A DNA stretch of 64,000 bases from NCBI GenBank assembly GCA_030148335.1, contig JASBTQ010000013.1:37114-101113 (forward strand), given 5' to 3'. The position numbers were made by a program, and so were the translations under genes. The stretch's first letter is position 1; each line of letters opens with the position of its first letter. Source of the DNA: Allomuricauda sp. (GTDB taxonomy: Bacteria > Bacteroidota > Bacteroidia > Flavobacteriales > Flavobacteriaceae). Below are positions 26,770 through 38,812 of the stretch, in pieces. Under the pieces are notes generated by a model. It had not been told where the DNA came from. It saw only the letters and a program-made list of their open reading frames with translations, and did no database searches.

Positions 26770-27603
26770 TTATTTTGAAACGGTGGCGGTATAGGCGCTC
26801 AATTCCTTCTGGATGGCCTTGGCAAGGTCGTCCGCCTCGTCCTTGAACTTGCTTTCAGGAAAATAGCGCATTAGGTTGTTATATGATTCAAGGGCGTCTT
26901 CCAAACGCTCTTTTTTCTTGTCCTCGGTACTGTTCATCGCCAAGTTGGTGGTCGCCTCGATACGGTAGTACAAAGCTTCCTCCCGATAAACTGAGCCTGG
27001 GTTGTCCGAAATGAAATTGTCCAGTGCGGTGATGGCCGAAATCAATATGGGATAGTTGAACTTGCCCAGTTTATTGAACTGTTTGGCTATCTCAATCTGT
27101 TTTTTCTCCTTTTTGGTGGTCAGTTCCGTGGCCATGGCATTGGCCTCTTCAAAATATTCCGACTCTGGGTAGGTGTTGATGAAGGTCTGGAGTTTGGATA
27201 GCGCTTTATCGGTATCCGTTTGATCCAATGAATAGCGGGGCGAAAGCATGTAATAGCTCTTGGCGCCCAAGAAACTGGCCTCCTGGATCTTCTCGCTTCT
27301 CGGATAGGACTTTACAAACCTTTCAAATTGATAGCCAGCAAGATAATAATCCTCCGTTTTAAAATAGGAATCGGCAAAGAAGAACATGACCCGCTCGCCC
27401 TGGGGCTTGCCCACATACTGGGGAGCTATCTGTTCGAACAGTCTTACCGCTCTCTTGTAATCCCCTTCATTGTACAGTTTTTCGGCCATGTCATATTTGG
27501 CCTTGGCATCCGTGTTCTTGAGCACTTTTTGGTACTCACTACAGGATGCAAGAAAGACTATAGCACAACTAAGAAGGAGAAATGACCTTTTTTTCAAAAA
27601 CAT
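26770..27603 (-). CDS. bamD: Outer-membrane protein assembly lipoprotein BamD
   Basis: Essential lipoprotein of the BAM complex that inserts beta-barrels. It is 277 aa with lipobox FLASC (Cys21) and a TPR solenoid; repeats such as AEKLYNEGDYKRAVRLFEQI, ADSYFKTEDYYLAGYQFERF and ALSKLQTFINTYPES are visible. It heads the rpoZ-coaBC-DUF4835 operon. A perfect promoter box ends 4 nt before the start codon, so the mRNA may be leaderless. Confidence 0.93.
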   Translation of the reverse strand: MFLKKRSFLLLSCAIVFLASCSEYQKVLKNTDAKAKYDMAEKLYNEGDYKRAVRLFEQIAPQYVGKPQGERVMFFFADSYFKTEDYYLAGYQFERFVKSYPRSEKIQEASFLGAKSYYMLSPRYSLDQTDTDKALSKLQTFINTYPESEYFEEANAMATELTTKKEKKQIEIAKQFNKLGKFNYPILISAITALDNFISDNPGSVYREEALYYRIEATTNLAMNSTEDKKKERLEDALESYNNLMRYFPESKFKDEADDLAKAIQKELSAYTATVSK

Positions 27604-27607
27604 TTTG

Positions 27608-27615
27608 CAAAATTA
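27608..27615 (-). promoter_or_regulatory. -7 promoter box of bamD
   Basis: The minus strand reads TAATTTTG, then four bases, then ATG at 27603. It is a perfect TAnnTTTG with almost no room for a leader. Confidence 0.55.
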
Positions 27616-27708
27616 GTGATAATGAACGGATTTAAAAAAACATTTTACCGCTCAAAAGTAAGGGTATAGTGGTCACTCCCAATAATCAAGGGCAATATTT
27701 AACGAATT

Positions 27709-28599
27709 TTAAACACGGGCCGCATCCATCGACTTTAAAAATGCATGGATCTTGCCCTTCAATGATGGACTTGCCTCCACCAGCGGCAACTTGACCACAG
27801 CATTGGAAAGGCCCAAGTTTTCCAATATACTTTTGATTCCTGCCGGGTTACCTTCCTCAAAAATAAGTGACATCAACGGCAAAAGTTTATGATGGATCCG
27901 ATAAGCTTCGGTTGCATTCCCTTGAATGCCTAAATTCATCATTTTAGAGAATTGGGAAGGCAGTCCTTGTCCCAAGACCGATATCACTCCTGCCCCACCC
28001 GCCAAAACGGTCGGAAGTGCCGTGAAATCATCCCCGGAGATGACCAAAAAATCCTTGGGTTTACTTGCAATGATCTTATCGATCTGCACCATATCGCCAC
28101 AGGCTTCCTTGATGCCAATGATGTTGGAAAAGTCTTGCGCGAGGCGCAATGTGGTCTCTGGCAACATATTACTTCCAGTCCTCGAAGGCACATTATACAG
28201 GATCACGGGCTTTGGGGAAGCTGCCGCAATGGCCTTGAAATGTTGATAAATGCCCTCTTGGGTAGGTTTGTTGTAGTAGGGAGAAACGGAAAGGATGGCA
28301 TCGAATTCTGTCAGATCCAAAGATTTCAACTCCTCCACAAGAGCTTGCGTGTCGTTTCCGCCAACACCCAATACCAAAGGCAGCCTTCCGGCATTGGTGC
28401 GTACCACCACATCCATGACCAATTGCTTGTCGGCCTTGGAAAGTGTCGCGGATTCGCCAGTGGTGCCGAGCACCACCAGATAATCTACACCTCCTTGGAT
28501 GTTATGCTCCACTATACGCTGCAGTGCATTGGCATCCACGGATGAATCTTCCCTGAACGGAGTGACGAGAGCGACTCCTGTACCGATCAATTGTTCCAT
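27709..28599 (-). CDS. dapA: 4-hydroxy-tetrahydrodipicolinate synthase
   Basis: Condenses pyruvate with aspartate semialdehyde at the entry to the lysine/diaminopimelate branch. It is 296 aa, typical. Visible: [10 protein letters not shown] near the start, [12 protein letters not shown] (Thr pair of the proton relay), the Tyr of [13 protein letters not shown] and the Schiff-base Lys in [10 protein letters not shown]. Its ATG directly abuts the DUF6913 stop, so the two are probably one transcript. dapF of the same pathway lies at 44 kb. Confidence 0.96.
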   Translation of the reverse strand: MEQLIGTGVALVTPFREDSSVDANALQRIVEHNIQGGVDYLVVLGTTGESATLSKADKQLVMDVVVRTNAGRLPLVLGVGGNDTQALVEELKSLDLTEFDAILSVSPYYNKPTQEGIYQHFKAIAAASPKPVILYNVPSRTGSNMLPETTLRLAQDFSNIIGIKEACGDMVQIDKIIASKPKDFLVISGDDFTALPTVLAGGAGVISVLGQGLPSQFSKMMNLGIQGNATEAYRIHHKLLPLMSLIFEEGNPAGIKSILENLGLSNAVVKLPLVEASPSLKGKIHAFLKSMDAARV

Positions 28600-29145
28600 T
28601 TATATTTCGTTTAAAACCTTTAAATATTTTTTCAGCTCCGTCTTGAACAATTTGAAATCCTTCAAAGGGGTGTTCAAGATGAGGTCGTTGATTTTCAAAT
28701 CTTGTGGCCCAAGCCCCACTTTCAATCTAGCCTGCGTCTTCACGGACAGCAGCTTCATCATCAGGTTGTCCTCTTCATAATAGTTGATGAGCATGTCATA
28801 CTCCCTACCCAAAAACTCCAGCACGTATCCGTTTTCAATCTGTCCCTTCCACCCTAAATCCTTGTCGGAGAACATTTGGATGGAATAAGGGGAATTCTTG
28901 TCATACTCCCTTTTGTACCCGACAATTTTTATGGCGTTGGGGCGCAGCGAAAATTCCTCTATCAATTCATAAAAGAGCTCGGCCTTCTGGAAACGGTCCA
29001 CATCGACTATGCAGCCAACGCTGGTAATTCCCTTTTCCCGGTCAACGGGCAAGGAAGGTTTTCCCATTTCCTCCTTCAAATATTTGAGCCCAGATTTAAC
29101 CTTAAATTTGTCTTGGAGTCCCCTTATGAACATATTTTTGTGCAT
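28600..29145 (-). CDS. DUF6913-family protein of unknown function
   Basis: A 181-aa soluble protein from ATG 29145 (a second ATG 12 nt later is possible). The frame is open further upstream but those residues fall in the divergent promoter region. Features: basic N-terminus (RGLQDKFKVKSGLKYL), ITSVGCIVDVDRFQKAELFYEL, and a C-terminal FKTELKKYLKVL. I take it as DUF6913, a Bacteroidota family usually beside dapA; function unknown. It is immediately followed by dapA. Confidence 0.7.
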   Translation of the reverse strand: MHKNMFIRGLQDKFKVKSGLKYLKEEMGKPSLPVDREKGITSVGCIVDVDRFQKAELFYELIEEFSLRPNAIKIVGYKREYDKNSPYSIQMFSDKDLGWKGQIENGYVLEFLGREYDMLINYYEEDNLMMKLLSVKTQARLKVGLGPQDLKINDLILNTPLKDFKLFKTELKKYLKVLNEI

Positions 29146-29150
29146 TTTTA

Positions 29151-29158
29151 CAAAGGTA
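29151..29158 (-). promoter_or_regulatory. -7 promoter box of the DUF6913-dapA operon
   Basis: The minus strand reads TACCTTTG, a perfect TAnnTTTG, with five bases to the ATG at 29145. This supports that start and a near-leaderless mRNA. Confidence 0.55.
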
Positions 29159-29194
29159 AATAATCTACCAAGACGACTTAACAAAGATACGCAC

Positions 29195-29965
29195 GTGATT
29201 GATTTAAAATTTAAACAAATTGTTACACTTATAACTATTTGTTTTTTATTCTCCTGTAAAAACACTACCGGCGAACTCACCGAAATCCAAGGAAAACAGT
29301 TACCCATTGATGCTTCCATCAAAGGGGCCGACTCCATTTCAGACTTTATCTCCCCTTATCGAAATCGCATAAACGAAGTGCTGGACAGTACCCTGGCCTA
29401 TGCCCCGAAACCCTTTTTGCTGGACGATGGTAAACGAAACACCTCTATGGGCAATCTGATGACGGACATTGTTTTTGAAGAAACGGCACCCATTTTTAAG
29501 GGCAGAACGGGAAAAGAACTTGATTTTGTGGTACTCAATTACGGCGGTGTACGTTCCATCATCTCGGCCGGAAATGTTAGTGCACGCAATGCGTATGAGG
29601 TGATGCCCTTTGAAAATTACATCGTTGTGGTGGAACTCGATGGTTCTGCCGTGAGAAAGCTTATCGATTTTTTGACCAAGTCCACCCAAAGACATCCCAT
29701 CTCTGGCATACAGATCGTGGTGGACAAAAACAGTGGACTGGAATCAGTGGATATCCAAGGAAAACCATTTGACGAGACCCGCAACTACTATGTCGCCACT
29801 TCCGATTATCTGGTACAGGGCGGGCCGAGCATTGGCTTTTTTGATGAAATGATATCTGTTACCGATACCGATTATCTATTGCGCAACGCCATCATTGACC
29901 ATTTTAGGAAAGTGGACACATTGAAGGCTGTGGTGGACGATCGTTTTATACAACTGGACAAATAA
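29195..29965 (+). CDS. 5'-nucleotidase C-terminal-domain lipoprotein
   Basis: A 256-aa protein equivalent to the substrate-binding C-terminal half of UshA-type 5'-nucleotidases. I use the GTG at 29195, which gives a lipoprotein signal ending in CFLFSC (Cys21); the longer frame from 29009 runs antisense into DUF6913. The domain shows NLMTDIVFEETA, VVLNYGGVRSIISAG (the conserved N-x-GG-x-R nucleotide-binding stretch), YEVMPFENYIVVVELDG and YYVATSDYLVQGG. It lacks the metal-binding phosphatase half, which is supplied by the next gene. Confidence 0.85.
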   Translation: MIDLKFKQIVTLITICFLFSCKNTTGELTEIQGKQLPIDASIKGADSISDFISPYRNRINEVLDSTLAYAPKPFLLDDGKRNTSMGNLMTDIVFEETAPIFKGRTGKELDFVVLNYGGVRSIISAGNVSARNAYEVMPFENYIVVVELDGSAVRKLIDFLTKSTQRHPISGIQIVVDKNSGLESVDIQGKPFDETRNYYVATSDYLVQGGPSIGFFDEMISVTDTDYLLRNAIIDHFRKVDTLKAVVDDRFIQLDK

Positions 29966-30060
29966 AATGTAAAGAGTTATTAAGTTATAGGGTTACTCCA
30001 TTATTCAGTAAATGGTTCGCTTCAATAACTCAATAATCCATAACCCAATAACTCTTATGA
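29966..30060. repeat. Short-period repeat patch between the two 5'-nucleotidase genes
   Basis: Degenerate 7-8-nt units (AGTTATTA/AGTTATAG/GGTTACTC, then CAATAACT/CAATAATC/CATAACC) occupy most of the gap. They match phrases of the other patches in the window. Confidence 0.5.
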
Positions 30061-30126
30061 AAATGATATTCATAAAAAGTGAAGTCATGCACTTAAGTGT
30101 ATAGTTTCAAGCAACACATGTGATCA

Positions 30127-31038
30127 ATGAAAAGAAGGGATTTTTTAACGAACACCGCCGCTGCCTCTACCCTCATAGGTCTTGGGGGGCTTGGCATGAA
30201 CTCTTGTTCCCATTTGGGTCAAAAGCACATTACCATTTTGCACACCAACGATGTGCACAGCCACATAGACCCATTTCCTGCAACGCATTCCGAGTTTGCC
30301 AATTTGGGCGGAATTGCCAAAAGGGCCACGTTGGTGGAGCAGATACGTAACGAGAATCCGAACATCCTGCTCTTTGATGCCGGGGATATTTTCCAAGGAA
30401 CACCCTATTTCAATTTTTATGGGGGCGAACTGGAGTTCAAGTTGATGAGCAAATTGAAGTATGATGCATCAGCCATCGGCAACCATGATTTTGATAATGG
30501 GATTGATGGGCTGTTGGCCCAAATGCCCCATGCCTCCTTTGAACTCATCTGCGCCAACTATGATTTCACCAACACGGTGATGAACGGTTATGTGAAACCT
30601 TACAAGACTTATTTGGTGGACGGAGTGAAAATTGGGGTGTATGGACTTGGCATTGAACTGGATGGCCTGGTGACCAAAAAACTATACAAAGAAACCGTTT
30701 ATCTGAATCCGTATGAGATTGCTTTGGATATAGAGCGAAAATTAAAGGAGGAAGAAAATTGCGATCTGATCATCTGCCTTTCGCATTTGGGATATGATTA
30801 CGACAATCCCGAAAGGCCCATGGACACCCAATTGGCCCAACGCACCCATTACACCGATCTGATCATTGGGGGACATACCCATACCTTTCTTGAAAAACCC
30901 GATGTGCGGACCAACCAGAAAGGGAATAGTGTTTTAGTGAACCAAGTGGGCTGCTATGGCATCAATTTGGGACGTATCGATTTCTATTTTGATTCTGATA
31001 AAAATGCCTCAGCCGAAGGAGTGAGTATTGTGGTTTGA
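30127..31038 (+). CDS. Metallophosphatase, N-terminal half of a split 5'-nucleotidase
   Basis: A 303-aa calcineurin-like phosphoesterase with all metal motifs: LHTNDVHSH, LFDAGDIFQG, AIGNHDFDNG, CLSHLGYD and GGHTHTF. The N-terminus KRRDFL is a twin-arginine export signal and is followed by a hydrophobic stretch ending at Cys27, so it is likely exported folded and possibly lipidated. With the preceding gene it reconstitutes both halves of an UshA-type nucleotidase in reversed gene order. It is a separate start, not a frameshift, because it has its own signal sequence. Confidence 0.9.
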   Translation: MKRRDFLTNTAAASTLIGLGGLGMNSCSHLGQKHITILHTNDVHSHIDPFPATHSEFANLGGIAKRATLVEQIRNENPNILLFDAGDIFQGTPYFNFYGGELEFKLMSKLKYDASAIGNHDFDNGIDGLLAQMPHASFELICANYDFTNTVMNGYVKPYKTYLVDGVKIGVYGLGIELDGLVTKKLYKETVYLNPYEIALDIERKLKEEENCDLIICLSHLGYDYDNPERPMDTQLAQRTHYTDLIIGGHTHTFLEKPDVRTNQKGNSVLVNQVGCYGINLGRIDFYFDSDKNASAEGVSIVV

Positions 31039-31059
31039 TGTTATGTGCCGTGGGACGTT

Positions 31060-31255
31060 TCAAGTATCAAGTTTCAGGTTCAAGTTCAAGAGCAAAAACC
31101 CAATGACCAAGCAACAAACTCCAAATTCCAGTACCCAGTAAGCAGCTTTGCAGTCGACAGTAGCAAATAACCCAATAACGGAATAACCAAAGTCTATTTT
31201 CTATCGTCTATGTTCTTTCGTCTCTTTGGACTTCCGACATCAGACTTCTGACTTC
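31060..31255. repeat. Short-period repeat patch at a convergent gene boundary
   Basis: Heptamer-like tracts follow one another: GTTTCAA/GTATCAA/GTTTCAG, then AATAACC-type, then TCTATTT/TCTATCG/TCTATGT, then GACTTCC/GACATCA/GACTTCT. The last block is the same heptamer found inside prmC. No gene is seen here. Confidence 0.65.
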
Positions 31256-34474
<3,219 letters not shown>

Positions 34475-34475
<1 letters not shown>

Positions 34476-34960
34476 TACAACTTTTTAAGCATCCAAACGG
34501 GACAGGAATAGTGCCCTGTGTTTCCCAATGGCGCATCGATATATTCAAAACCATTTTTCTTGTAGAGTTTTTGGGCCGCCTCCATATAGGGCATGGTTTC
34601 CAGATAACATGCATCAAATCCGTACTCTTTGGCCCTTTGCAGACAGACCTGTATCATTTCCGAACCGATGCCCTTGCCCCTGGCCTCTTCCAAAAAATAC
34701 ATCTTTTGGAGCTCGCAAACGTTGCCCTCGAAGTTCTGCAATTGGGCAATCCCGGCACAGCCGATGATCTTTCCATCGTGCTCCACCACAAAATAGGTTG
34801 CCTTGGGCACGTCATATTCGGCATACATATCATCCAGAGCTTTGTCCGCATAGGCGGTTCCCACTTTTGGGACGCCCATGTCCTCCAAGACCTTGCGTAT
34901 TACCTTGGCCACTTGTTCGTTATCTTCAGGCTTGATTTCCCGAATTTTTGCATTTCCCAT
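34475..34960 (-). CDS. GNAT-family N-acetyltransferase
   Basis: A 161-aa acetyl-CoA-dependent acetyltransferase of unknown substrate. Motif A is ELQKMYFLEEARGKGIGSEMIQ, with the RGKGIG acetyl-CoA pyrophosphate loop near residue 95; motif B is YMEAAQKLYKKNGFEYI. It overlaps the prmC start by one base, so it heads the GNAT-prmC-ligA-hypothetical operon. Confidence 0.88.
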
Positions 34961-34977
34961 AATGCCGTTTAATATGC

Positions 34978-34985
34978 TATTTTTG
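34978..34985 (+). promoter_or_regulatory. -7 promoter box of the ribD operon
   Basis: TATTTTTG is a perfect TAnnTTTG; only four bases separate it from the GTG start of ribD at 34990. Confidence 0.55.
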
Positions 34986-34989
34986 CTGG

Positions 34990-36039
34990 GTGAATATACA
35001 CCAAAAATATATCCTCCGTTGCATGGAACTGGGCAAAAAAGGACTGGGAACCACTGCCCCCAACCCCATGGTGGGATGCGTGATCGTGCATGATGGGAAA
35101 ATCATCGGGGAAGGTTTTACCAGCCCTTATGGCGGACCCCATGCGGAGGTGAATGCCATCAATTCCGTCAAGGACAAAAGTGTACTTTCACAAGCTTCGC
35201 TCTATGTGACCCTCGAACCTTGTTCGCATTATGGAAAAACACCTCCTTGTGCCGATTTGATTGAAAAACACAACATTCCAGAGGTATTCATCGGGCTGAA
35301 AGACCCCCATGACAAGGTAGCCGGCAAGGGCATCCAAAAACTGGAAGAAGCAGGTTGCAAAGTAACCGTCGGTATTTTGGAAGAGGAATGTAGGGAGCAT
35401 CACAAACGATTTCTGACGTATCAGGAAAAGAAAAGACCCTACATCATCCTGAAATGGGCCGAGACCCAAGATGGTTTTGTGGCCCCTGACAAGACTAAAA
35501 GGAAGGGCAAGCCAGAACCGTATTGGATCACGAATCCCTACTCAAGGCAGTTGGTGCACCAATGGCGGAGCGAGGAACAGGCCATTTTGGTCGGGACTAA
35601 TACCGTTTTGGAGGACAATCCGAAATTGAACACTCGGGATTGGGCGGGGAAAAACCCGATCCGAATCGTTTTGGACAAAAATCTGAGGATAGGCCCCGAC
35701 TTCCATGTGTTGGACGGGTCGGTGAAGACCATAGTACTCACCCAGCAAACGGACGCTACAAAATATATTGATGGAGTTGCCTACGAAGTCTTGGATTTCA
35801 ACAAGCCCATGGCCCAAAAGGTGTGCGATGCACTCCACAAACATTCCATCAGTAGCGTTATTGTGGAGGGAGGCACAAAAACCCTTCAAACTTTTATCGA
35901 TGAGGGACTTTGGGACGAAGCCCGAATATTCACGGGAACCGTTCGTTTTGGCAATGGAATTGCCGCCCCAAAATTAGAAGGCCATCTTCAGCATAAAGAA
36001 ACCATTTTGTCCGACATTTTATCCTTTTATACCCCATGA
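34990..36039 (+). CDS. ribD: Bifunctional riboflavin biosynthesis deaminase/reductase RibD
   Basis: Carries out the deamination and side-chain reduction steps of riboflavin synthesis. It is 349 aa. The N-terminal deaminase has the zinc site GGPHAEVNA (His51, Glu53) and PCSHYGKTPPC (Cys78, Cys87); the reductase half begins near residue 150 (RPYIILKWAETQDGFVA) and includes ITNPYSRQLVHQWRSEEQAILVG. The start is GTG; no ATG lies upstream in frame and the next one cuts into the deaminase. It heads an operon with a HAD phosphatase (4-bp overlap), which in other bacteria could supply the missing dephosphorylation step (inference). Confidence 0.94.
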   Translation: MNIHQKYILRCMELGKKGLGTTAPNPMVGCVIVHDGKIIGEGFTSPYGGPHAEVNAINSVKDKSVLSQASLYVTLEPCSHYGKTPPCADLIEKHNIPEVFIGLKDPHDKVAGKGIQKLEEAGCKVTVGILEEECREHHKRFLTYQEKKRPYIILKWAETQDGFVAPDKTKRKGKPEPYWITNPYSRQLVHQWRSEEQAILVGTNTVLEDNPKLNTRDWAGKNPIRIVLDKNLRIGPDFHVLDGSVKTIVLTQQTDATKYIDGVAYEVLDFNKPMAQKVCDALHKHSISSVIVEGGTKTLQTFIDEGLWDEARIFTGTVRFGNGIAAPKLEGHLQHKETILSDILSFYTP

Positions 36040-36638
36040 TCAAAAACATCATTTTCGATTTTGGTGATGTGCTCATCAATCTGGACAAACCTGCAACGGC
36101 AACGGCGATGATGAAATATGGGTTTCAGGGCATCACCCCTACCTTGGACAGCCTGTTCAAAGATTACGAAAAAGGTTTGATGGATTCCTCCAGCTTTCTT
36201 GGCGAAGTGTCCGGCCTTTTCCCCGATGTGGGCATGGAGCAGCTGACCAGTGCCTGGAATGCCATTTTATTGGATTTTCCGGAGCACCGCTTGGAGTTTC
36301 TGGAAAATCTTGCACAAGAAAATGAATACCGCCTGTTCCTATTGAGCAATACCAATGATTTACACATGGAATGCGTGAGGGAACAAATGGGCATGAAACG
36401 GTTCAACAGGTTTAAAAATGCATTTGAGGCGTTTTATCTGTCCTACGAAATGGGCATGCGGAAACCCGATGCCGAGATCTTTGAATTTGTGCTGGAAGAA
36501 AACCATTTGGCCGCCACGGAGACCCTTTTTGTGGACGATGTGAAGGAAAACACGGATGCCGCTGCGCTTTTGGGCATCAACGTTTGGAACCTGCAAGTGG
36601 GCCAAGAAGACATCACCCAACTTAAATCGTACCTATAA
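36036..36638 (+). CDS. HAD-superfamily phosphatase (YihX-like)
   Basis: A 200-aa haloacid-dehalogenase hydrolase with a helical cap. Motif I is NIIFDFGDVLINLD (nucleophile Asp8), motif II LLSNTND, motif III Lys in GMRKPDAEIF, and motif IV FVDDVKENTDAA. The subgroup includes YihX and epoxide-hydrolase N-domain-type phosphatases. Its position overlapping ribD makes the dephosphorylation of the RibD product an attractive but unproven role. Confidence 0.88.
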   Translation: MIKNIIFDFGDVLINLDKPATATAMMKYGFQGITPTLDSLFKDYEKGLMDSSSFLGEVSGLFPDVGMEQLTSAWNAILLDFPEHRLEFLENLAQENEYRLFLLSNTNDLHMECVREQMGMKRFNRFKNAFEAFYLSYEMGMRKPDAEIFEFVLEENHLAATETLFVDDVKENTDAAALLGINVWNLQVGQEDITQLKSYL

Positions 36639-37502
36639 ATGATAGACCTGGCCCTTAGCGTTCTCAGCTCCACCCTGATCTTCGTCGCCTTCAAGTTGTT
36701 CGACACTTATAAAGTACAGACCTTGTATGCCATCATCACCAACTATGTGGTGGCGTGCTTGGTGGGCCTGTTTTTGTACGAAGGAAATGTGGACGTAGTG
36801 CAATTGACCAGTACTTCGTGGTATTGGGGTCCCATTGCGCTTGGCGTACTCTTCATCACCATCTTCAACCTGATGGCAAAGTCCACACAGGTTTCCGGGG
36901 TTTCTGTGACCTCGGTGGCCACAAAAATGTCGCTGGTGATCCCCGTTGTGGTCGGAGTGGTTATATATAAGGAACAACTTTCCCTGCTCCAAATCATTGG
37001 AATCGTACTCGCCCTGCTGGCCGTTTATCTGTCTTCCCAAAAGGAGAAGGGCATCACCATCAACCGAAAGGACCTCCTACTACCGCTATTGGTGTTTTTG
37101 GGTTCGGGCATTATTGACACCAGCATCAAGTATTTTGAGGAAGAACATCTGACCGACCAAGAGATTCCCCTTTTTTCTTCCATGGTGTTCGGCTGTGCCG
37201 CCCTGACCGGATTGGTTTTTATTGGCATCAAATCCTTCAAGACGCCATTGAAAATCAACTTCAAAAACATCCTTGGCGGGATTGCACTTGGGGTGCCCAA
37301 TTACTTTTCCATTTTCTTTTTGATACGGGCCCTTCGTTCGGACATGCTCAACAGTGCTGCGGTGTTTACGCTGAACAATGTGGCCATCGTCATGCTTTCC
37401 ACCGTTCTCGGTATCCTGCTGTTCAAGGAGCGATTGAGACCAAAAAACTGGGGAGGAGTGGCTTTGGCTATTTTCAGTATCATATTGGTAGCTTTGTTCT
37501 GA
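36639..37502 (+). CDS. EamA/DMT-superfamily transporter
   Basis: A 287-aa inner-membrane protein of about ten helices in two EamA-like halves of ~140 residues; the first half ends with VVIYKEQLSLLQIIGIVLAL and the second with GILLFKERLRPKNWGGVALA, the mirrored pattern of drug/metabolite transporters. The substrate is not known; its place directly after ribD and a HAD phosphatase allows a flavin or precursor but is not evidence. It starts on the base after the HAD stop. Confidence 0.85.
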   Translation: MIDLALSVLSSTLIFVAFKLFDTYKVQTLYAIITNYVVACLVGLFLYEGNVDVVQLTSTSWYWGPIALGVLFITIFNLMAKSTQVSGVSVTSVATKMSLVIPVVVGVVIYKEQLSLLQIIGIVLALLAVYLSSQKEKGITINRKDLLLPLLVFLGSGIIDTSIKYFEEEHLTDQEIPLFSSMVFGCAALTGLVFIGIKSFKTPLKINFKNILGGIALGVPNYFSIFFLIRALRSDMLNSAAVFTLNNVAIVMLSTVLGILLFKERLRPKNWGGVALAIFSIILVALF

Positions 37503-38110
37503 TGGAGAAAGATGATGTCTATAAAACCATTGGGGCACCCTCCCCTGAAATTTTATATAAGGACAAAAAGAGCAAGTTCTTTGCCTCGGCATTCCCCATT
37601 ACTTCCGAAGATGAGGTAAAATCGATTGTGGAAGGGCTTCGGAAGAAATACCACACGGCGAACCATGTCTGCTATGCATGGCAGTTGGGCGAGAAAGAAC
37701 GTTCCTATCGCGCCAATGATGACGGGGAGCCCAACAATTCGGCGGGCATGCCCATTTATGGACAGATTCAGTCCTTTGATGTCACCAACGTACTGGTCAC
37801 GGTGACCCGGATATTCGGTGGTACCAAATTGGGGGTCGGCGGATTGATACAAGCCTACAAAACTGCAGCGCAAATGGTCCTGGAAAGTGCAGAAATTGTG
37901 GAGCGGGTCATACAGGACCGACTTCTGCTACGCTTTGGTTACCCGGAAATGGACAAAGTGATGCGGGCCATCAAGCAAAAGAACCTCGACATGGTTTCCC
38001 AAAAAATGGACATGGATTGTGAAGTGATCCTATCGGTCCGTACAAGTGAAACGGAACAGGTGTTCCAACTTTTCGATGAAATGCAAGGGGTGGATGTGTC
38101 CATTATTTAA
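37502..38110 (+). CDS. YigZ/IMPACT family protein
   Basis: A 202-aa member of the UPF0029 family. The N-terminal domain has the signature ANDDGEPNNSAGMPIYGQI (GEPxxSAGxPI type) near residue 75 and VTRIFGGTKLGVGGLIQAY; the C-terminal ~60 residues form the usual ferredoxin-like domain. Members are linked to translation stress in eukaryotes; the bacterial role is unclear. It overlaps the EamA stop by one base and ends the ribD operon. Confidence 0.9.
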   Translation: MEKDDVYKTIGAPSPEILYKDKKSKFFASAFPITSEDEVKSIVEGLRKKYHTANHVCYAWQLGEKERSYRANDDGEPNNSAGMPIYGQIQSFDVTNVLVTVTRIFGGTKLGVGGLIQAYKTAAQMVLESAEIVERVIQDRLLLRFGYPEMDKVMRAIKQKNLDMVSQKMDMDCEVILSVRTSETEQVFQLFDEMQGVDVSII

Positions 38111-38149
38111 TGGAACCAAGACCGCTTCACTTTAAGACATAAGAATAAA

Positions 38150-38405
38150 AACCTTTTGGTTTCGGGTTTCAGATTTAAGTTTTCAGGTATAAGGCTCCTG
38201 AAATCTGAATACTAATAACAGGGCATTGGAATTTGGGTTTTGGGATTTGAAATTTGATGTTTGAAGTCAGATGTCGGAAGCACAAATTGGTTTCCAGTTT
38301 CTGGGTTCCTGATTCTTGTCTCTTGGTTGTCCTCCCTATATTCTTTTCTCTATGTTCTATTTTCTTTGTTCTTGAACTTGTCTCTTGTCTCTTCTCTTGT
38401 CTCCT
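38150..38405. repeat. Short-period repeat patch between yigZ and the thioesterase gene
   Basis: The 303-bp gap between two convergent genes holds no gene. It is a mosaic of tracts: GGTTTCGGGTTTCAG, GGAATTTGGGTTTTGGGATTT, GAAGTCA/GATGTCG/GAAGC (as in prmC), TCTATGT/TCTATTT and TTGTCTC/TTGTCTC. It has strong strand asymmetry (T-rich on the plus strand). Confidence 0.65.
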
Positions 38406-38413
38406 AAAAAAAA

Positions 38414-38812
38414 TCATTCCTCCAGTTTTTCCAGAATGTAATCGGGGCACTTGATGGGCTTTCCCGTCTTTTTGTCCATAAAGGCCAATACGGTATGGCC
38501 AGTGGCCAACAATTCTCCTGCCTCATTGAATACCTTGTAATCAAACGCTATCTTGACAAGTGGTCTGCCTTGCAGACTAGTCTCCACGGTAAGGAGGTCG
38601 TCGTAGAGCGCAGACTTTTTGTAATCGATGTGCAAGGATATTACGGGAAGCATTACCCCGTTGTCTTCCATGCTCTTGTAAGTGATGCCCAAGGCCCTCA
38701 ACCATTCCACTCTCCCCATCTCCAAGTATTGTGCATAATTACCGTGATAGACCACGCCCATTTGGTCGGTTTCTACATAGCGGACACGAAAAGAATGTGA
38801 ATTTAACTGCAT
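38414..38812 (-). CDS. YbgC/FadM-type acyl-CoA thioesterase (hot-dog fold)
   Basis: A 132-aa 4-hydroxybenzoyl-CoA-thioesterase-like protein. The N-terminal RVRYVETDQMGVVYHGNYAQY contains the catalytic Asp and the conserved GxVyHxxY helix start; the central WLRALGITYKSMEDNGVMLPV is typical for YbgC. It is a single gene on the minus strand, divergent from dnaA across a 203-bp, very A+T-rich spacer in which I see no cluster of DnaA boxes. Confidence 0.9.
   Translation of the reverse strand: MQLNSHSFRVRYVETDQMGVVYHGNYAQYLEMGRVEWLRALGITYKSMEDNGVMLPVISLHIDYKKSALYDDLLTVETSLQGRPLVKIAFDYKVFNEAGELLATGHTVLAFMDKKTGKPIKCPDYILEKLEE

Noticed and set aside
29195..31038. The two 5'-nucleotidase genes as a frameshifted pseudogene
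   Set aside because: The halves are in reversed order, each has its own export signal and a complete domain, and they are 161 bp apart, so they are separate genes rather than one broken one.
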